Assembly (NCBI RefSeq): GCF_050286925.1
Contig: NZ_JBFWFX010000012.1
Location: 1-64,000, forward strand
Direction: 5' to 3'
DNA length: 64,000 bases
From: Caloranaerobacter sp050286925
Lineage (GTDB): Bacteria > Bacillota > Clostridia > Tissierellales > Thermohalobacteraceae
In this document: positions 24,990 through 34,345 of the stretch, one piece after another
Layout: every line of letters starts with the position of its first letter
How positions within the stretch are numbered: the first letter of the stretch is position 1
Translations under genes and position numbers: made by a program
Notes under the pieces: model-generated
Databases searched by the model: none
Told to the model about the DNA's origin: nothing
The model's input: the letters and a program-made list of their open reading frames with translations, nothing else

Positions 24990-25032
24990 AGGGATGACAG
25001 ATTGTGTAAAAACCAGTCTGCTGTCTTTTTAT
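24990..25032 (+). terminator. imperfect terminator hairpin
   Basis: CAGATTG-loop-CAGTCTG within GATGACAG/CTGTC, followed by TTTTTAT. Confidence 0.55.
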
Positions 25033-25049
25033 AACACAAAGAAATAAGC

Positions 25050-25110
25050 GACGTAATGGATATAGGCGAAATTTACCTTATACAATTTATTTAAATCGAA
25101 AATTTTGTTC
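25050..25110 (+). repeat. dispersed repeat family 1, copy D (right half)
   Basis: GACGTAATGGATATAGGC, then AAATTTACCTTATACAATTTA and AAAATTTTGTTC matches the right end of copies A, B and C. The left hairpin is missing. Confidence 0.6.
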
Positions 25111-25168
25111 TTATTATGTATTAATGCATAAATAATATAAGTTAGTTTAAAAGGGAGGCAAATTAATA

Positions 25169-26224
25169 ATGAAAAAAATTATTAAACTATTTTTATTAAC
25201 TATATTACCTATATTCGGAATTAGTCTATTTTCTGGTTGTGATGATAATGTAATAATAATTAAATTTGATGACACAGAAAAATATGAAAAAGATATGTCA
25301 TATGAAAAAGAAATAGATGCAGCTAATTGTAAAAAACTTAAAATAAATGCAAATATATCAGACGTAGAAGTAAAAAGAACAAAAGGCGATTTAATTGTTA
25401 TGGAAGTATTTAATAAAGTTAAAGGTGAAAATGAAGAAGTCGTAGAGGAAATGCTAAAGAATATGGATTATAAAATAGAAAGAAATGGAGATACGATAGA
25501 AATTAATTCTATTAGCAATGCTAAGCCAGAAGGAATATATAACATAACAGCGAAACTAAAAGTTAACATACCAGAGAAATTATTATTAATTGATGTTATT
25601 ACTAGAATTGGAAATATAGACATAGATGCAGCGTTGGAAAAAGTGAATGCAGAAACAAATGTTGGGAATATAAATGTTAATTTGGAAAAATCAAAAGAAG
25701 TTAGACTAACATCTGATACGGGAGATATTAGAGTTAAAGGACAAAGTGAAGAACTTAATATTGTAACGAGAGTTGGTAAAATAGATTTAGATATGATGGA
25801 AGTAGTGAATTCAAATATTAAGTTGAAGATAGGTAACATAGATGCTGATTTTAAAAAGGCAAAAGCAATTAGGTTAGTGTCTGATACAGGGGATATTACA
25901 GTTAAAGGGCGAAGTGAGAAGCTTGATGTTATCACGAGAGTTGGCGAAATAGATTTAGATATGGAGAAATTAGTAAATGCAAATATTAAATCAGAAATAG
26001 GGGATGTGAATGTACGCTTAAGAATAATTGATTATAATGGTGAATATATGTTTGGATCTAAAGTTGGAGATGTGAAAATAGAAATTCCTAAAGATACTAA
26101 AGTTAGTATTAGTGGATTAGAAAAAGGAAATATAAAGTTAGATGGTATAAAATTATCTGAAGATGGAGTAAAATTATATATTAATTCTCCAAGTAAAGGG
26201 AATGTTAGAATACGAGGATATTAA
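25169..26224 (+). CDS. lipoprotein with DUF4097-type beta-repeat domain
   Basis: 351 aa. Signal peptide KIIKLFLLTILPIFGISLFS with lipobox SGC. The mature region is a right-handed beta-helix-like array; a unit of about 60 aa occurs twice (VRLTSDTGDIRVKGQSEELN..., IRLVSDTGDITVKGRSEKLD...) with spaced TRVGxIDLDM and GNI/GDV turns, as in DUF4097 proteins. Family members are surface or envelope stress-associated. Followed after 33 bp by a membrane protein and an ABC ATPase, probably one operon. GGGAGG ribosome site. Confidence 0.8.
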   Translation: MKKIIKLFLLTILPIFGISLFSGCDDNVIIIKFDDTEKYEKDMSYEKEIDAANCKKLKINANISDVEVKRTKGDLIVMEVFNKVKGENEEVVEEMLKNMDYKIERNGDTIEINSISNAKPEGIYNITAKLKVNIPEKLLLIDVITRIGNIDIDAALEKVNAETNVGNINVNLEKSKEVRLTSDTGDIRVKGQSEELNIVTRVGKIDLDMMEVVNSNIKLKIGNIDADFKKAKAIRLVSDTGDITVKGRSEKLDVITRVGEIDLDMEKLVNANIKSEIGDVNVRLRIIDYNGEYMFGSKVGDVKIEIPKDTKVSISGLEKGNIKLDGIKLSEDGVKLYINSPSKGNVRIRGY

Positions 26225-26257
26225 TGGAATTATTATACCTTTAAAGAGGCGTTCAAA

Positions 26258-27658
26258 ATGCTAGAAGATTTAAAAAAAATATTGAGTTACAAAAAATTGA
26301 ATAATAATGGGTTCAGCTTTTCTTTGAGATATTTGATTAATATATTAATATACTTAATTTTAATTATTCTGGCAAATTTAATAGGCCAGAAAATATTTTT
26401 TGCATTAATACAAAATTATAAGGCTAACTATTATTTAATATACAACTCAATGATATATATTTATATAGCAATATCGTTTATATTTATTCGAAATGATATA
26501 TTGAAGTTTATTAATAGTAGAGAATTATTATTTTTAAGAAGTATTGGTTTTAAAGAAGAGCAATTAGTTTTAATATCTCTATTGAAGGAAAAAGCAGCTT
26601 TTATCATTATATCAAGCTCATATATTATATTAAGTTTTGAAAAGGAGATTGGTATATTTAAGAATATAATAGCTAGCTTTTTCTTTTTTTTAATAATATT
26701 TGGACTAGTATGGCTTTATTATATCAACAGAAGTAAAATGTTAATCAAAATAAAAAATGTAGTAATATTTATATGTATTATATTTTTTACTAAATATTTG
26801 TGGATTGATTTTGATTTTACACATTTAATTATTTCAGATGCCAAAAAATTCATAATTGAAGGATTGTATAAAATAGGTAAAATAAAAGAACTGCAAACTT
26901 TAAAACGATTTTTATTTGATTTCAATATTATGCAGATAGGTTTATTTTTAGTAGTTGCATTTAATGTTATTTTTTGGTGTAGAAGAAAATATATACAGCA
27001 ATATTATACCGGCAGAAACAGATTTAAAATATATAAAATTAGATTTACAGATGAGTTTATGTATAAAAGATTTAATAAGCATAATAACAAAATTATTGAA
27101 TTTTTATTGAAAGATATTTCAATGTTAACTCAAAGGCTAGATTATAAAATAATACAAATTATATTTATTTTGATATTTTCTGTAGTGATTATAAATGTTC
27201 ATAAGATAGATTTTATAAAAAATCTGATATTGATATGTATATATATTTTCTTTAACATGCTTTTTTCACAAGAATTATATAAAATTGAAGCAGAAAACTC
27301 AAGTTTATATAAAATGTTGCCTATAAAATATAGAACATTTATAAGTTCAAAGATTTGTAGTTTAGTAGTATTATCTTGTTGTATACCAATTATATTTTTA
27401 ATATTAGAAACTTTAACATGCAAAATTAGCATAGTGCATTTTATAATTAGTATAATTTCCATTTTTATAATTTCTTTTATTATAGCTATGTACTATTGTA
27501 GCGTATTATCATTTTTCTATCCTAATATACACCATAAGACGGATATTCCAATGTTACTTTCTACTATATTAATTATAATTTTTCCGATTATTATCTTTTT
27601 TGTTATTTATGTTGGAATGAGAAAGGGGAAAAATAATTGGTATAAAGTGGAGGAATAG
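26258..27658 (+). CDS. large membrane protein, probable ABC exporter permease
   Basis: 466 aa with about 10-12 hydrophobic helices in two sets (about 20-210 and 290-460), separated by a basic cytoplasmic region near 240-290. No named domain recognised. It is translationally joined to an ABC ATPase gene 2 bp downstream, so the pair most likely forms an ABC-2-like exporter. Very AT-rich and Ile-rich. Confidence 0.7.
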   Translation: MLEDLKKILSYKKLNNNGFSFSLRYLINILIYLILIILANLIGQKIFFALIQNYKANYYLIYNSMIYIYIAISFIFIRNDILKFINSRELLFLRSIGFKEEQLVLISLLKEKAAFIIISSSYIILSFEKEIGIFKNIIASFFFFLIIFGLVWLYYINRSKMLIKIKNVVIFICIIFFTKYLWIDFDFTHLIISDAKKFIIEGLYKIGKIKELQTLKRFLFDFNIMQIGLFLVVAFNVIFWCRRKYIQQYYTGRNRFKIYKIRFTDEFMYKRFNKHNNKIIEFLLKDISMLTQRLDYKIIQIIFILIFSVVIINVHKIDFIKNLILICIYIFFNMLFSQELYKIEAENSSLYKMLPIKYRTFISSKICSLVVLSCCIPIIFLILETLTCKISIVHFIISIISIFIISFIIAMYYCSVLSFFYPNIHHKTDIPMLLSTILIIIFPIIIFFVIYVGMRKGKNNWYKVEE

Positions 27659-27659
27659 C

Positions 27660-28367
27660 ATGTTAAAAGTTAAAGAGGTATCAAAGATATATGAAAGTGG
27701 TAGAGGAATACAAGATTTTACTTTAAATGCTAATCAAGGGGAAGTTATTTGTCTAATAGGACCTAATGGAGCAGGCAAAACAACTATAATAAAAATACTG
27801 GCTGGAGTAATGAAAAGTGATAGTGGTATATGTACTATTGATGATATTCCAACCGTTGATGTAAATGCAAAATTTAAAATAGGATATTTGCCTGAAAATG
27901 TATTTGTATATGATAGATTAACGGTATACAATTTTTTGAGATTTGTAGCTGTAATGAAGGAAATTGCTGATTTCGAAGAAGAGATAAAAAGACTGCTTTT
28001 TGAATTTGATTTATTGGAATACAGAGATGAATTTATAAAAAAATTATCAATGGGGATGAAGAAAAAGATAGGAATAATAGTTGCATTTCTTGGATACCCT
28101 AATTTAATTATTTTAGATGAACCGACAAATGGGTTAGATACTAAAGGAATTATTTCTTTAAAAAATGAAATAAAAAAAGCTAAAGATAAAGGGTGTATAA
28201 TTGTGATTTCAAGCCACATTTTAGATTTTGTAAGGCATATAGGTTCAAAATTTATTTTTGTAAAATCAGGAAGAATAGTGAGGCATGTATCTGCTTGTGA
28301 AGGAATAGATTTAGAAGAAATGTACAGCATTCTACATTTCCCAGGAAATATGTCGTATTTTCGATGA
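27660..28367 (+). CDS. ABC transporter ATP-binding protein
   Basis: 235 aa. Walker A GPNGAGKTT, Q-loop region GYLPENVFVYDRLT, signature degenerate LSMGMKKK, Walker B NLIILDEPTNGLD, H-loop SSHIL. The LSMGM signature and short length fit antibiotic/bacteriocin-type exporters (CcmA/NatA class). Partner of the membrane protein just upstream; with the DUF4097 lipoprotein this may be an envelope-protection exporter (inference). Confidence 0.9.
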   Translation: MLKVKEVSKIYESGRGIQDFTLNANQGEVICLIGPNGAGKTTIIKILAGVMKSDSGICTIDDIPTVDVNAKFKIGYLPENVFVYDRLTVYNFLRFVAVMKEIADFEEEIKRLLFEFDLLEYRDEFIKKLSMGMKKKIGIIVAFLGYPNLIILDEPTNGLDTKGIISLKNEIKKAKDKGCIIVISSHILDFVRHIGSKFIFVKSGRIVRHVSACEGIDLEEMYSILHFPGNMSYFR

Positions 28368-28495
28368 TTGATGTCGCTATCCATTTCCTTTCCTTTCCCA
28401 ATTGACACTGATAAGATATAAGTTTAAAATTAACTTAAAGGCAGAAAATTGAAATTATTTGTCAAAATAGTGGGTTAAAGAGGGAGGAATATTTT

Positions 28496-29074
28496 TTGAT
28501 TTTTATGCTTGATAATTACGACTCTTTTACATATAATCTATATCAATATTTAGCAGAATTAGGGGAAGAAATATTAGTTAAAAGAAATGATGAGGTTTCA
28601 TTAGAAGAGATAGAAAAATTAAATCCAGAGATTATTGTTATATCTCCTGGCCCTTGTTCACCTTCCGAAGCTGGCATTTCAATAGATATAGTAAAACATT
28701 TCAAGGGCAAAGTGCCGATATTAGGCATTTGTTTAGGCCATCAAACAATAGGGCATGTATTCGGAGCGAAAATTATAAAAGCGATAAGACCAGTTCATGG
28801 GAAAGTAGAACCAATAATTCATTATAATAAAGGAGTATTTAGAGGACTTAATAATCCTTTGAAAGTTACTAGATATCATTCGCTTGTTATCGATAGAACT
28901 ACTCTCCCTGATGATTTGGAAGTTACAGCTGAAACTAGCGAGGGAGAGATAATGGGAATAAGGCATAAAAAATATTTAATAGAAGGCATGCAGTTTCATC
29001 CAGAGGCTATTCTGACAGAAAATGGTCATGAATTGCTTAATAATTTCATAAAACAAGCAAGAGGAGAAAATTAA
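28496..29074 (+). CDS. pabA: aminodeoxychorismate/anthranilate synthase glutaminase
   Basis: 192 aa. Glutaminase nucleophile in LGICLGHQTIG, and GMQFHPEAIL with His/Glu. TTG start 28496 is preferred: the family begins MIxMIDNYDSFTYN, and GGGAGGAATA is at correct distance, whereas the ATG at 28505 is too far. It makes ammonia for the neighbouring PabB. No trp genes nearby, so folate is the likely product, but it may serve both. Confidence 0.95.
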   Translation: MIFMLDNYDSFTYNLYQYLAELGEEILVKRNDEVSLEEIEKLNPEIIVISPGPCSPSEAGISIDIVKHFKGKVPILGICLGHQTIGHVFGAKIIKAIRPVHGKVEPIIHYNKGVFRGLNNPLKVTRYHSLVIDRTTLPDDLEVTAETSEGEIMGIRHKKYLIEGMQFHPEAILTENGHELLNNFIKQARGEN

Positions 29075-29075
29075 A

Positions 29076-30428
29076 ATGATACAAGAAATATCTACTAAAT
29101 TCAATTCATTTGAATTATATACAATATTTAAAGACGATAGTTTAAGTTTTATTCTTGATAGTGGGATGGATCCAAATAGATTAGGTAGATACTCTTTTAT
29201 TAGTTCCAATCCATTTAAAATAATAAAAATTTACAAAAATACTACAAATCCTTTTGATATACTTAAAGAGGAGTTGAATAAATACAAAATTAAAAATTCT
29301 ACTCATCTACCTTTTATTGGAGGTGCAGTAGGATATCTTTCATACGATTTGTGCAGATTTTTAGAAAAAATACCAGGCAGTGCAGTAGATGATATAAACA
29401 TACCACTATTATATTTAGGATTTTATAACTGGGTAATTGTAGTAGACCATTTAGAAAACAGGACTTATATTGCAACGCCAGATATAGACGAAAAATTAGA
29501 AAATATTATTGTAAAGAAAGTTCTAGAAAGAATAAAAAATGCAGAGATAAACGGTATTGATTCGATATGCTATCAGAATAAAGAATATCCAGAAGTAATA
29601 TTAAAGTCTAATTTTACAAAAAAGGAGTATTTACAAAGCATAGAGAGAATAAGAGACTATATAAGAGCTGGGGACGTATATCAAGTCAATCTTACACAAA
29701 GATTTGAGGGAAAGGTAGCAAATACAGGATATGAAATATATAGAGATTTAAGAACGGTAAGTCCTGCGCCATTTGGTGCTTATCTCAAATTTGATGAAGT
29801 TGAAATTCTTTCAAATTCTCCCGAGAGATTTATTAAAGTAAAGAACAGAATTGTAGAAACTAGACCAATTAAGGGGACAAGACCTAGAGGTAAGACGTAT
29901 GAAGAAGATATGCGTTTAAGAGAAGAGCTTATAAATAGCGAAAAGGACAAGGCAGAACTTTTAATGATAGTGGATTTAGAAAGAAACGATATAGGGAAAG
30001 TAGCTAAAGTAGGAAGTGTAAAAGTGCCTGAACTTTTTAAGCTAGAAGAATATTCCAACGTATATCATTTGGTGTCTACTGTAATTGGAGAATTGGACGA
30101 AGATAAAGATTTAGTAGATTTATTAAAAGCAGTTTTTCCTGGAGGTTCTATTACAGGTGCTCCAAAGGTAAGAGCTATGGAGATAATAGATGAGTTAGAG
30201 CCAAATCAAAGGAATGTATATACAGGCTGCATAGGTTATTTGGGATTTGATGGTTCTGCAGATTTAAATATAGCGATAAGGACTATAGTTAAAAAGGGCG
30301 ATTGTGTATATTTTCAAGTAGGCGGAGGAATAACTTGGGATTCAAATCCTAATGAAGAATACGAAGAAACCCTCCATAAGGCCAAATCTATAATAAAAGC
30401 ACTTAGGGGGCAAATCAAGGAAATATGA
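29076..30428 (+). CDS. pabB: aminodeoxychorismate synthase component I
   Basis: 450 aa, chorismate-utilising enzyme. YQVNLTQRFEG, the lysine motif PIKGTRPRGKTYEED (typical of PabB rather than TrpE), and FPGGSITGAPKVRAMEIIDE. Forms 4-amino-4-deoxychorismate with PabA. Begins 1 bp after pabA and overlaps pabC. Confidence 0.96.
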   Translation: MIQEISTKFNSFELYTIFKDDSLSFILDSGMDPNRLGRYSFISSNPFKIIKIYKNTTNPFDILKEELNKYKIKNSTHLPFIGGAVGYLSYDLCRFLEKIPGSAVDDINIPLLYLGFYNWVIVVDHLENRTYIATPDIDEKLENIIVKKVLERIKNAEINGIDSICYQNKEYPEVILKSNFTKKEYLQSIERIRDYIRAGDVYQVNLTQRFEGKVANTGYEIYRDLRTVSPAPFGAYLKFDEVEILSNSPERFIKVKNRIVETRPIKGTRPRGKTYEEDMRLREELINSEKDKAELLMIVDLERNDIGKVAKVGSVKVPELFKLEEYSNVYHLVSTVIGELDEDKDLVDLLKAVFPGGSITGAPKVRAMEIIDELEPNQRNVYTGCIGYLGFDGSADLNIAIRTIVKKGDCVYFQVGGGITWDSNPNEEYEETLHKAKSIIKALRGQIKEI

Positions 30429-31192
30429 AGAGGAAAGCAACTGAAAATAGCGAACTTTTTAAGTTTGGTATTGGTATATTTGAGACAGTAAAAATTTATA
30501 AAGGAAATCCAATACTTATAAAAGAACATCTTGATAGAATGTATAATTCGATTAGGGAATTAAATATAGAAATTAATATCTCTTATGAAGAATTAGAGAA
30601 AAAAGTATATGAATATGTAAAAAATTATGATTATAAAGCGTTGAGGATTACTGTGTTTGATGAAGGTTATAACTTTATGATAAGAGATATACATTATAAG
30701 GATGAAGATTACACTAGAGGCTATAAGCTCAATATCGCTCCTATAAGAAGGGGAGAAAGTTTTATATATAGACATAAAACTGCAAATTATTTTGAAAATA
30801 TTTATTTAAAGAGGTTGGCTTTAAAGAAATGTTTTGATGAATCTTTAATAATAAACACTGATAATAAAATACTTGAAGGCACAATGACAAATATTTTTTT
30901 TATAAGGGGAAATGAAGTTTTTACGCCAGAGCTTTCTTTAAATATATTACCAGGTATAATGAGAAGAGAGGTTATAAAAATAGCAAAGAGCATAGGAATA
31001 GAGGTACATGAATGTATAATAGATATAGGAGATTTAAATAAATTCGATTTTGCTTTTATAACTAATAGTTTAATGGATGTTTTAAAGGTTAGAGAAATTG
31101 AAGACATAACGTATGACGAAGATAATGAAGTTTTTTATAAATTGAAGACTGCTTTGGAGGAAAAACTTTATGGATGTTTTACAAATTGTTGA
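30425..31192 (+). CDS. pabC: aminodeoxychorismate lyase (class IV PLP enzyme)
   Basis: 255 aa. FGIGIFETVKIYKGNPILIK start, PLP lysine region RHKTANYFENIY, LEGTMTNIFFI and LPGIMRREVIKIA. Releases pyruvate to give p-aminobenzoate. Start overlaps the pabB stop by 4 bp; its end overlaps the next gene by 23 bp. A branched-chain or D-amino acid transaminase is a less likely reading given the context. Confidence 0.92.
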   Translation: MKRKATENSELFKFGIGIFETVKIYKGNPILIKEHLDRMYNSIRELNIEINISYEELEKKVYEYVKNYDYKALRITVFDEGYNFMIRDIHYKDEDYTRGYKLNIAPIRRGESFIYRHKTANYFENIYLKRLALKKCFDESLIINTDNKILEGTMTNIFFIRGNEVFTPELSLNILPGIMRREVIKIAKSIGIEVHECIIDIGDLNKFDFAFITNSLMDVLKVREIEDITYDEDNEVFYKLKTALEEKLYGCFTNC

Positions 31193-31841
31193 ACAACAAA
31201 TAGAGGAAATTAAAAAAAATATAGATGTAACTTCTATTATTTTAGTAGGTTCTATGAGAAATTTAGAATTTGATGTAGAATTAAGTGATATAGATATATT
31301 TGTAATAACAGAAAAAGGCAGCAGACAGATAAGGAAGATTCTAAAGATTTCGGGTGTAGAATTCGATATGAACTATTTTTCGAAAAAAGTTTCAGAAGAA
31401 TTAATTAAGAAAAGAGAACAATTCTTTATTGAATGTCTTAAAGATGGTAAATTAGTATATGATAAAGATGGATTTGGTGATTATATTATTAGAGAGTCTG
31501 TTAAAGAATATAATAAAGGACCAGATAAAATAGAAGATTATGAAATAAATAACTGTATAATTAAGATAAATGATTATTTTAAAAAGCTTAAGAAGCTACA
31601 AAATGGACCGAAGTATGAATACCATTTTCTTTCAAATTTATGTCTTAAGGAGATGATAAAATTATATTATAGGTTAAATAATATGTGGATTCCGAAGGAT
31701 AAAAAACTGTTAAAAAGTCTTAGAGATTTGAATAACGATTTGTTCAGCATTGCTGTGGATTTTTATAATGAATACGACATTGAAAAATTAAAAGAAGTAT
31801 TTGATTATATTATAGGAGAAAACATACAAAAGGAGATGTAA
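31170..31841 (+). CDS. nucleotidyltransferase-fold protein embedded in folate operon
   Basis: 223 aa. N-terminal part has the minimal NTase signature GSMRNLEFDVELSDIDIFVI (G-S followed by D-x-D), i.e. the KNTase/MNT class, and the remainder is helical and charged. Located between pabC (overlapping) and folE (2 bp spacing), so it is translated with the folate genes. I do not know a folate step for this class. It could modify a pterin, a tRNA or a protein, or be a passenger. Confidence 0.75.
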   Translation: MDVLQIVEQQIEEIKKNIDVTSIILVGSMRNLEFDVELSDIDIFVITEKGSRQIRKILKISGVEFDMNYFSKKVSEELIKKREQFFIECLKDGKLVYDKDGFGDYIIRESVKEYNKGPDKIEDYEINNCIIKINDYFKKLKKLQNGPKYEYHFLSNLCLKEMIKLYYRLNNMWIPKDKKLLKSLRDLNNDLFSIAVDFYNEYDIEKLKEVFDYIIGENIQKEM

Positions 31842-31843
31842 AT

Positions 31844-32407
31844 ATGAATAAAGAAAAGATTAAAAGAGCCATTAGAGATATTTTAGAAGCAATAGGTGAA
31901 GACCCAGATAGAGAAGGACTTAGAGGGACACCTGATAGGATAGCTAGGATGTATGAAGAAATATTTTCAGGACTAAATGAAGATCCAAAAAAACATCTGG
32001 AGATTTACTTCCAAGATGAAAAATATGAGGAATTAGTTTTGGTTAAAGATATACCTTTTTATTCAATGTGTGAACATCATTTAGTACCTTTCTTTGGTAA
32101 AGCACATGTTGCATATATACCTAAAGGTGGAAAACTTACAGGGCTTTCTAAACTTGCAAGGGTAGTTGAAACCGTTGCAAAGAGGCCCCAACTACAAGAG
32201 AGAATTACTAAGACTATTGCAGATACTTTAATGGAAGTTCTTGAGCCTTACGGTGTAGTAGTTGTAGTTGAAGCTGAACATATGTGTATGACTATGAGAG
32301 GAGTAAAAAAACCAGGTTCAAAAACTGTTACATCAGCAGTAAGAGGTATATTTGAAACAAGACCAGAATCTAGGGCAGAAGTTATGAGCTTGATAAACCA
32401 CAAGTAA
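31844..32407 (+). CDS. folE: GTP cyclohydrolase I
   Basis: 187 aa; GTP to dihydroneopterin triphosphate. DPDREGLRGTPDRIARMYEE, zinc ligands in SMCEHHLVPFFGKAHVAY, and later CMTMRGVKKPGS. AAAGGAGAT ribosome site. Confidence 0.98.
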   Translation: MNKEKIKRAIRDILEAIGEDPDREGLRGTPDRIARMYEEIFSGLNEDPKKHLEIYFQDEKYEELVLVKDIPFYSMCEHHLVPFFGKAHVAYIPKGGKLTGLSKLARVVETVAKRPQLQERITKTIADTLMEVLEPYGVVVVVEAEHMCMTMRGVKKPGSKTVTSAVRGIFETRPESRAEVMSLINHK

Positions 32408-32419
32408 AAGGGGGATATT

Positions 32420-33211
32420 ATGTTTGAATTTGGCAAAAGAACTTATATAATGGGGATATTAAATGTAACTCCTGACAGTTTTTCAGATGGTGGTGAATAT
32501 TTTGATATAGATAAAGCAGTTGAGCATGCAAAAGAAATGGTTAGAGAAGGTGCAGATATAATTGATGTAGGAGCTGAGTCAACAAGACCTGGAGCCCAGG
32601 AAGTATCTGAAGAAGAAGAATTAAAAAGAATAATTCCAGTAATTAAAAGATTAGTTAAGGAAATTAATATACCAATTTCAGTAGATACTTATAAATCCAG
32701 GGTTGCTGAAGAAGTTTTAAAGCTTGGTTGTCATATAATAAATGATGTTTGGGGACTTCAAAGAGATAAAAACATGGCAAAAGTTGTTGCTAAATATGAT
32801 GTCCCAGTTATTATTATGCATAACCAAATAGGGACTGAATATAAAAAAGATATTATGGAATCTATAAAAGATTTTCTGAAAGAAAGTATTAGATTAGCAA
32901 AAGAAGCAGGTGTTAAAGAAAAGAATATTATATTAGACCCAGGGATTGGTTTTGGAAAAACTCCTGAACAAAACATGGAAGTTATGCGCAGACTTAAAGA
33001 ACTTACTGAATTAGGATATCCAATTTTATTAGGTACTTCTAGAAAATCTATGATTGGTAAGATTTTGGACTTACCTCCAAAGGAAAGAGTTGAAGGTACT
33101 ATAGCGACAACAGTTATGGGAATCATGCAAGGAGTAGATATTGTAAGAGTACATGATGTAAAAGAAAACTTACGAGCTGCTAAAGTAACTGATGCTATTT
33201 TTAGAAAGTAG
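32420..33211 (+). CDS. folP: dihydropteroate synthase
   Basis: 263 aa TIM barrel. MGILNVTPDSFSDGG, DVGAESTRPGA, and late IVRVHDVKEN motif. Condenses pABA with dihydropterin pyrophosphate; sulfonamide target. AAGGGGG ribosome site; folB starts 7 bp after its stop. Confidence 0.98.
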   Translation: MFEFGKRTYIMGILNVTPDSFSDGGEYFDIDKAVEHAKEMVREGADIIDVGAESTRPGAQEVSEEEELKRIIPVIKRLVKEINIPISVDTYKSRVAEEVLKLGCHIINDVWGLQRDKNMAKVVAKYDVPVIIMHNQIGTEYKKDIMESIKDFLKESIRLAKEAGVKEKNIILDPGIGFGKTPEQNMEVMRRLKELTELGYPILLGTSRKSMIGKILDLPPKERVEGTIATTVMGIMQGVDIVRVHDVKENLRAAKVTDAIFRK

Positions 33212-33218
33212 GGATATT

Positions 33219-33587
33219 TTGGATAAAATAATACTAAAAGGCTTAAACTTTTATGCCTATCATGGGGCATTAAAGGAAGAAAATGTTATAGGTCAAAAAT
33301 TTATCATTGATTTGGAAATTTTTTGCGATTTAAAAAGGGCAGGAGAAACTGATGATTTAACTCAGTCAGTAAATTATGCTAAAGTCTATGAAACAGTCAA
33401 AGATATATGCGAAAACAATACATTTAAACTTATTGAGGCTTTGGCTGAAAATATTGCAATAAAAGTTTTAAATGAATTTAAAAATGTTAAAGAGATAGTT
33501 GTAAGGGTAAAGAAACCTCAAGCTCCTGTTAATGGGATATTTGACTATTTTGGCGTAGAAATAAGGAGAGTAAGAAACAATGGCTAA
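33219..33587 (+). CDS. folB: dihydroneopterin aldolase
   Basis: 122 aa. DKIILKGLNFYAYHGALKEE start matches the family. Therefore TTG 33219 is used; the ATG at 33192 lies inside folP and adds unrelated residues. Catalytic Glu/Tyr/Lys positions visible in AYHGALKEEN and VKKPQAPV. Overlaps folK by 8 bp. Confidence 0.93.
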   Translation: MDKIILKGLNFYAYHGALKEENVIGQKFIIDLEIFCDLKRAGETDDLTQSVNYAKVYETVKDICENNTFKLIEALAENIAIKVLNEFKNVKEIVVRVKKPQAPVNGIFDYFGVEIRRVRNNG

Positions 33588-34062
33588 GGTGTATCTTGGG
33601 CTAGGAACAAATTTAGGAGACAGACTTAATAATTTAAAGGAAGCTATACAGCTTATTAAAAACTTTAAAGATACTGAAGTAATAAAAGTTTCTAAAATAT
33701 ATGAGACCGAACCCTGGGGGTATACTTTACAGGATAGATTTCTAAATTTATGTATAGAGATAGAGACTGCTTTAAGTCCATTTGAACTTTTAGAAGAATG
33801 TCAGAAAGTTGAGAGAATATTAAAAAGAGAGCGTTATTTCAGATGGGGTCCTAGAACTATTGACGTCGATATATTGATTTATGATGATGTTTTTATAGAT
33901 GACGATAAGTTAACAATACCCCATCCTAGAATTCAAGAAAGAGCTTTTGTTTTAGTACCATTAAGGGATTTAAACGAGGACATAGTAATTAAAGGTAAAA
34001 CAATTACAGAGTGGATAGATATTGTAGGGCTTGAGGGAATAAAGGAGTTTACTTCCAAATAA
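33580..34062 (+). CDS. folK: 6-hydroxymethyl-dihydropterin pyrophosphokinase
   Basis: 160 aa. VYLGLGTNLGDRLNNLKEA start and RWGPRTIDVDILIYDD, PHPRIQERAFVLVPL. Last gene of the folate operon. DHFR and dihydrofolate synthase are not in this window. Confidence 0.97.
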   Translation: MAKVYLGLGTNLGDRLNNLKEAIQLIKNFKDTEVIKVSKIYETEPWGYTLQDRFLNLCIEIETALSPFELLEECQKVERILKRERYFRWGPRTIDVDILIYDDVFIDDDKLTIPHPRIQERAFVLVPLRDLNEDIVIKGKTITEWIDIVGLEGIKEFTSK

Positions 34063-34067
34063 ATATA

Positions 34068-34095
34068 AGGCTTGCAATTGCAAGCCTCTACCTTA
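34068..34095. terminator. palindromic terminator between convergent genes
   Basis: AGGCTTGCAATTGCAAGCCT, a perfect 20-bp palindrome, with TATATTTATTT on its left when read leftwards. It serves the leftward gene and perhaps folK. Confidence 0.65.
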
Positions 34096-34345
34096 GCTCA
34101 GTATTTTCCATATTTTTTGGACTAGCAGGAATTCCTTCAATTCCTCTTTTTTCAGTAATAGGAGTAGTTTCTGAATAAAATCTCATAGTATCAATGGCGT
34201 CTACATCTCTTTGCATATTCCAAGGGAATACAAATGCATTTGTTTCTTTTTCTATTATTGGATATTTTTCTGCATTGTATGTTGAAAGTATAATATCTTG
34301 TCCATTTGAAGATTTAGGTTTGTTTTTATTATAGTAATTTTTCAA
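34088..34345 (-). CDS. small hydrophilic protein, unknown
   Basis: 85 aa, TTG start 34345 with AAAGGAAGTGATA ribosome site. Low-hydrophobicity sequence with WNMQRDVDAIDTMRFYSET and a C-terminal EKRGIEGIPASPKN. No membrane segment, cysteines or known motif. Convergent to the folate operon and sharing its palindrome terminator. Might be a sporulation-type small protein, but nothing in the sequence proves it. Confidence 0.55.
   Translation of the reverse strand: MKNYYNKNKPKSSNGQDIILSTYNAEKYPIIEKETNAFVFPWNMQRDVDAIDTMRFYSETTPITEKRGIEGIPASPKNMENTELR

Noticed and set aside
27734..28408. 224-codon frame antisense to the ABC ATPase
   Set aside because: Mirror of the ATPase coding sequence; no independent signals.
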